The translations under genes and the position numbers were made by a program. A stretch of 64,000 nt of DNA from Agrypnia vestita (lineage: Eukaryota > Arthropoda > Insecta > Trichoptera > Phryganeidae). The stretch's first letter is position 1; each line of letters begins with the position of its first letter. The notes under the pieces are model-generated. The model did not search any database, was not told the origin of the DNA, and saw only the letters and a program-made list of their open reading frames with translations. Of this stretch, positions 61,660 through 64,000 are shown one piece after another. The stretch spans positions 1-64,000 of the forward strand of contig JADDOH010001550.1 of assembly GCA_016648135.1 (NCBI GenBank), given 5' to 3'.

Positions 61660-61820
61660 GTTTTTATTTTCAACAGGCCAAGAGGCCCAATTACAGGAGT
61701 CTAAACACAATACCCAGGCTCGAGTAAATCACATAGATTAATTATGACCTCACCGGGAATCGAACCCGGAACCCTCGTTGTGAAAAGCAATGTCATACCC
61801 ACTGAGCTACGAGGGCCTCA
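61660..61820 (-). mobile_element. tRNA-derived SINE
   Basis: The minus-strand head has A box TAGCTCAGTGGG and B box GGTTCGATTCC with a T-arm CCGGG/CCCGG. The acceptor ends do not pair, so it is not a functional tRNA. A body follows (GAGCCTGGGTATTGTG, GGGCCTCTTGGCC) and then an A-rich tail near 61665. Confidence 0.7.
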
Positions 61821-62440
61821 TGTAATTCTTATTTTGTTGGCACTTCTTTTATCATGTCCGTGAATGTCTACGACATTTACTATTTTATTTTTGTGCTATT
61901 TTGGCATTCTATCACATAATTTAAGATTTTATTTTATTATTTAAGATGTATATGAAAATCATTGTGCTTTGGTCCGAGTTTTACAATGGGCCAATTCAAT
62001 CTGTTAACATATTTTTAATTTAAGAGTATCTACTTCTTCTAAGAATGATTCTCATTGCTCCATTTTCTTGAATTTAAATTTTTTTATGTTTCATATACCG
62101 CAGGGTTGAAATAATATCGAACCTTTATTTTTTCCGCCTAAACAAATGAAACACGGGAGGTGTCCTTTGGTGGAGATGTGTGTAGGAGACATTCATGTAC
62201 GTGCATGAATTTTTCCCGCCTGCAGAAAGCCTCAGTCGCTGGCAGTCGGATTGTTAACTGTTGTGAAATGACAGCGACTTGAACAGCGATATTCCGATAT
62301 ACAAATTATACGATACATAAGTGGGAACCATTTGCAAGTTCCAACAGGCTTTCGGAGGTGATGCTACTACATACACACATATTTATTAAAAAATAATTTA
62401 CTACTTAAAGTAATTGGTAGAAAAACCGATGTGATGGATA
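61821..62440. other. C/A spacer with no recognised content
   Basis: No open frame, inverted repeat or motif that I can support. Confidence 0.5.
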
Positions 62441-62444
62441 AATT

Positions 62445-62572
62445 AGAAAGATATACAGAAAAAAAAATCGGGAAATAGCCACAGTATTTTTTTTAATGAA
62501 CATTAAAAATAAAATACTGTGGCTATTCCCCGGAAATTTTTTCAGTGTATTTATCTTATAAATTGATTAGGT
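62445..62572. repeat. Palindrome of about 125 bp
   Basis: AATAGCCACAGTATTTT and AAAATACTGTGGCTATT form the inner arms, with outer ATACAGAAAAA / TTTTTTCAGTGTAT. Resembles the arm sequence of the tRNA-like elements but without the tRNA box. Confidence 0.6.
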
Positions 62573-63056
62573 ACTCTAATTTATTTTAAATATCACAACA
62601 CCCCAATAAAAAGTGATTTCATTGAAAAATATAAAGACATAAAATTTTAAAAACCTTTAATATAGAAGAAATGCATCATTTTTCATAATATTGCATATTT
62701 TTTACGCTTCTGTTCTTCATTTCACTTTAGAATTTTTCGACTTTCAAATTCAGCCACAAAAATTAACACTAGGTTATTTCCTAAATTTCCAATTTTTTAG
62801 TACGGGAAATATTAAGAAACATTTCTTTATCGAAACACAGATTACTCAAGTTCAGCCAGCTCAAAAAATTATTCATATATTAAACATATTTTAAAATTAT
62901 ATTAATTATGTGAAATTACCCAGCAAAGGTCATCAAATAATGAACACTGATATCTTCTAACAATATTTAAGCTATTTAAAACAAGAAGATAATTGTTAAC
63001 AAATTTTAGAAAATTAAGATTTTCACAACTTAAAAATAATGTGAATAACATGAATA

Positions 63057-63130
63057 TTATTCCTTCAGTTTAAATTCATTGAGGTTTGTATTTACAGCCA
63101 AAACTATACTTTCCACTGTGAGAGGAATTT
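63057..63130 (-). CDS. AOX: Last exon of upstream aldehyde oxidase gene C
   Basis: 74 nt, acceptor TTTCAG at 63136-63131, stop TAA at 63059-63057. In the phase used by gene A exon 16 it reads EIPLTVESIVLAVNTNLNEF followed by KLKE and stop, clearly homologous but more diverged from A than A is from B. The rest of the gene lies beyond the right edge; no further exon was found in 63131-64000, which fits a final intron of more than 0.8 kb. Confidence 0.88.
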
Positions 63131-64000
63131 CTGAAACAATAAAACAAAATAAACCCGGGTTCACATAGAATACAATTAATAATAAATTCTGATTACGATG
63201 CCTGGACAGCCTCAACGTTCGATTTTTTCCTTCCTGGAAGGTTCTTAAATAAAAGGGTTTGTGACATGACTTTGTTTACACTTCATTTCTAGATGAAGGG
63301 AAACGGTGTATAAATATTAATTATGTATTTATTTATAAAATAATATTTTTCTGTTCGTTCGAATGGATGGTGAATATGCATACAAAATTAAATGAAATTA
63401 AAGGATTCATTTTGAAAATCACTATTATTTTGCTCTATGCAATCTACCACACAAGAATATGACGCTGTGAATGTGAGACATATTATTGTAAAAAAAGCCT
63501 CGGAAATGATATTGATTTTTTTAATGGAAAATTTTCCCAAAATATATGTACCAATCTGTCAGATCAGTGGCATATTCGCAACGATTCAGATTTAAAAGAT
63601 TGTTATTAGTTTATGATTTAGTTAGTGTGGTAAAATCGGCGATCCTTCGAGGGTTTCCAAATGGACGACGATCTCTTGGCAAACCTACGAGTAGACTAAA
63701 AAGGACGGAAGTTCTGGAGGCGCCAAGCCTCCCCTACTGCCTCGAAATAGAGTGTTGGCGCAGGACAGAGATGGCTGGTGCTGAGCTGTTAATATAGTGA
63801 AGGCTCTCAACTTGCCATGAGGCCATGCATTAGTAGTAATGGACAGTAACAAGTTAAAAGAGCACATGAAGATTTTAATGAATACAGTTTAGTGTAAAAA
63901 ATCGTTTTTCAGAAATAAAAGAAACATTTCTTGAATCATGATGAGATGTAATCATAATATTTAAACATACATGTAAAGGTTTAATTTTTTTTTAATAGTT
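63131..64000 (-). other. Intron of AOX gene C
   Basis: Follows the last exon's acceptor. Contains a frameshifted plus-strand LINE end at about 63635-63830 (GRRSLGKPTSRLKRTEV, then VLAQDRDGW). No further C exon found. Confidence 0.6.

Noticed and set aside
61747..61816. Possible functional tRNA gene on the minus strand
   Set aside because: A and B boxes are excellent, but the 5' and 3' acceptor strands do not pair and a SINE-like body with an A-rich tail follows.

Overview
The window is insect nuclear DNA: AT-rich, with GT-AG introns, degenerate LINE, Tigger, Harbinger, hAT and piggyBac debris, and tRNA-derived repeats. The insect order cannot be settled from this sequence. The real host genes are three tandem, minus-strand aldehyde oxidase (AOX) paralogs, named here in transcription order: C (only its last exon, 63057-63130), A (complete) and B (exons 1-3 only, leaving the window on the left).

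Gene A was reassembled by hand as 16 exons from 57653 down to 15366. All exon phases agree. The CDS is 3819 nt and encodes 1272 residues plus stop. It has both [2Fe-2S] clusters (Cys41/46/49/71 and Cys110/113/145/147), an FAD domain and a molybdenum-cofactor domain ending in the TGEP motif with the catalytic Glu1214. Intron 1 is 14.1 kb. Gene B repeats exons 1-3 with the same exon lengths and splice phases (43, 167 and 158 nt). Its exon 4 acceptor should lie within a few bases of the left edge. The distance between the two first exons gives a repeat unit of about 44.4 kb.

Layout from left to right: 1-13223 gene B, with DNA transposon insertions in introns 2 and 1; 13224-15365 the short A/B spacer; 15366-57653 gene A; 57654-63056 the C/A spacer, full of LINE, hAT and MITE scraps plus a GC-rich block; 63057-63130 the last exon of C; then C intron sequence. 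Introns of A and B align over long stretches, so insertions present in only one copy can be dated as later than the duplication.

The most unusual material is a set of hammerhead-ribozyme-like cores (CTGANGA, stem II, GAAAC) associated with Penelope-like retroelements. They sit at both ends of a head-to-head inverted Penelope pair (49939-53446, flanked by a 10-bp target duplication), in a 222-bp near-perfect palindrome (42936-43157), in a 233-bp inverted-end insertion in gene B (12910-13142, flanked by a 12-bp duplication) and as single copies near 44490 and 55670. Four of them would be transcribed in the sense of the AOX pre-mRNA. A second notable object is a 2.4-kb element in AOX intron 11 whose long inverted termini carry tRNA-like A and B boxes and which encloses a broken minisatellite.
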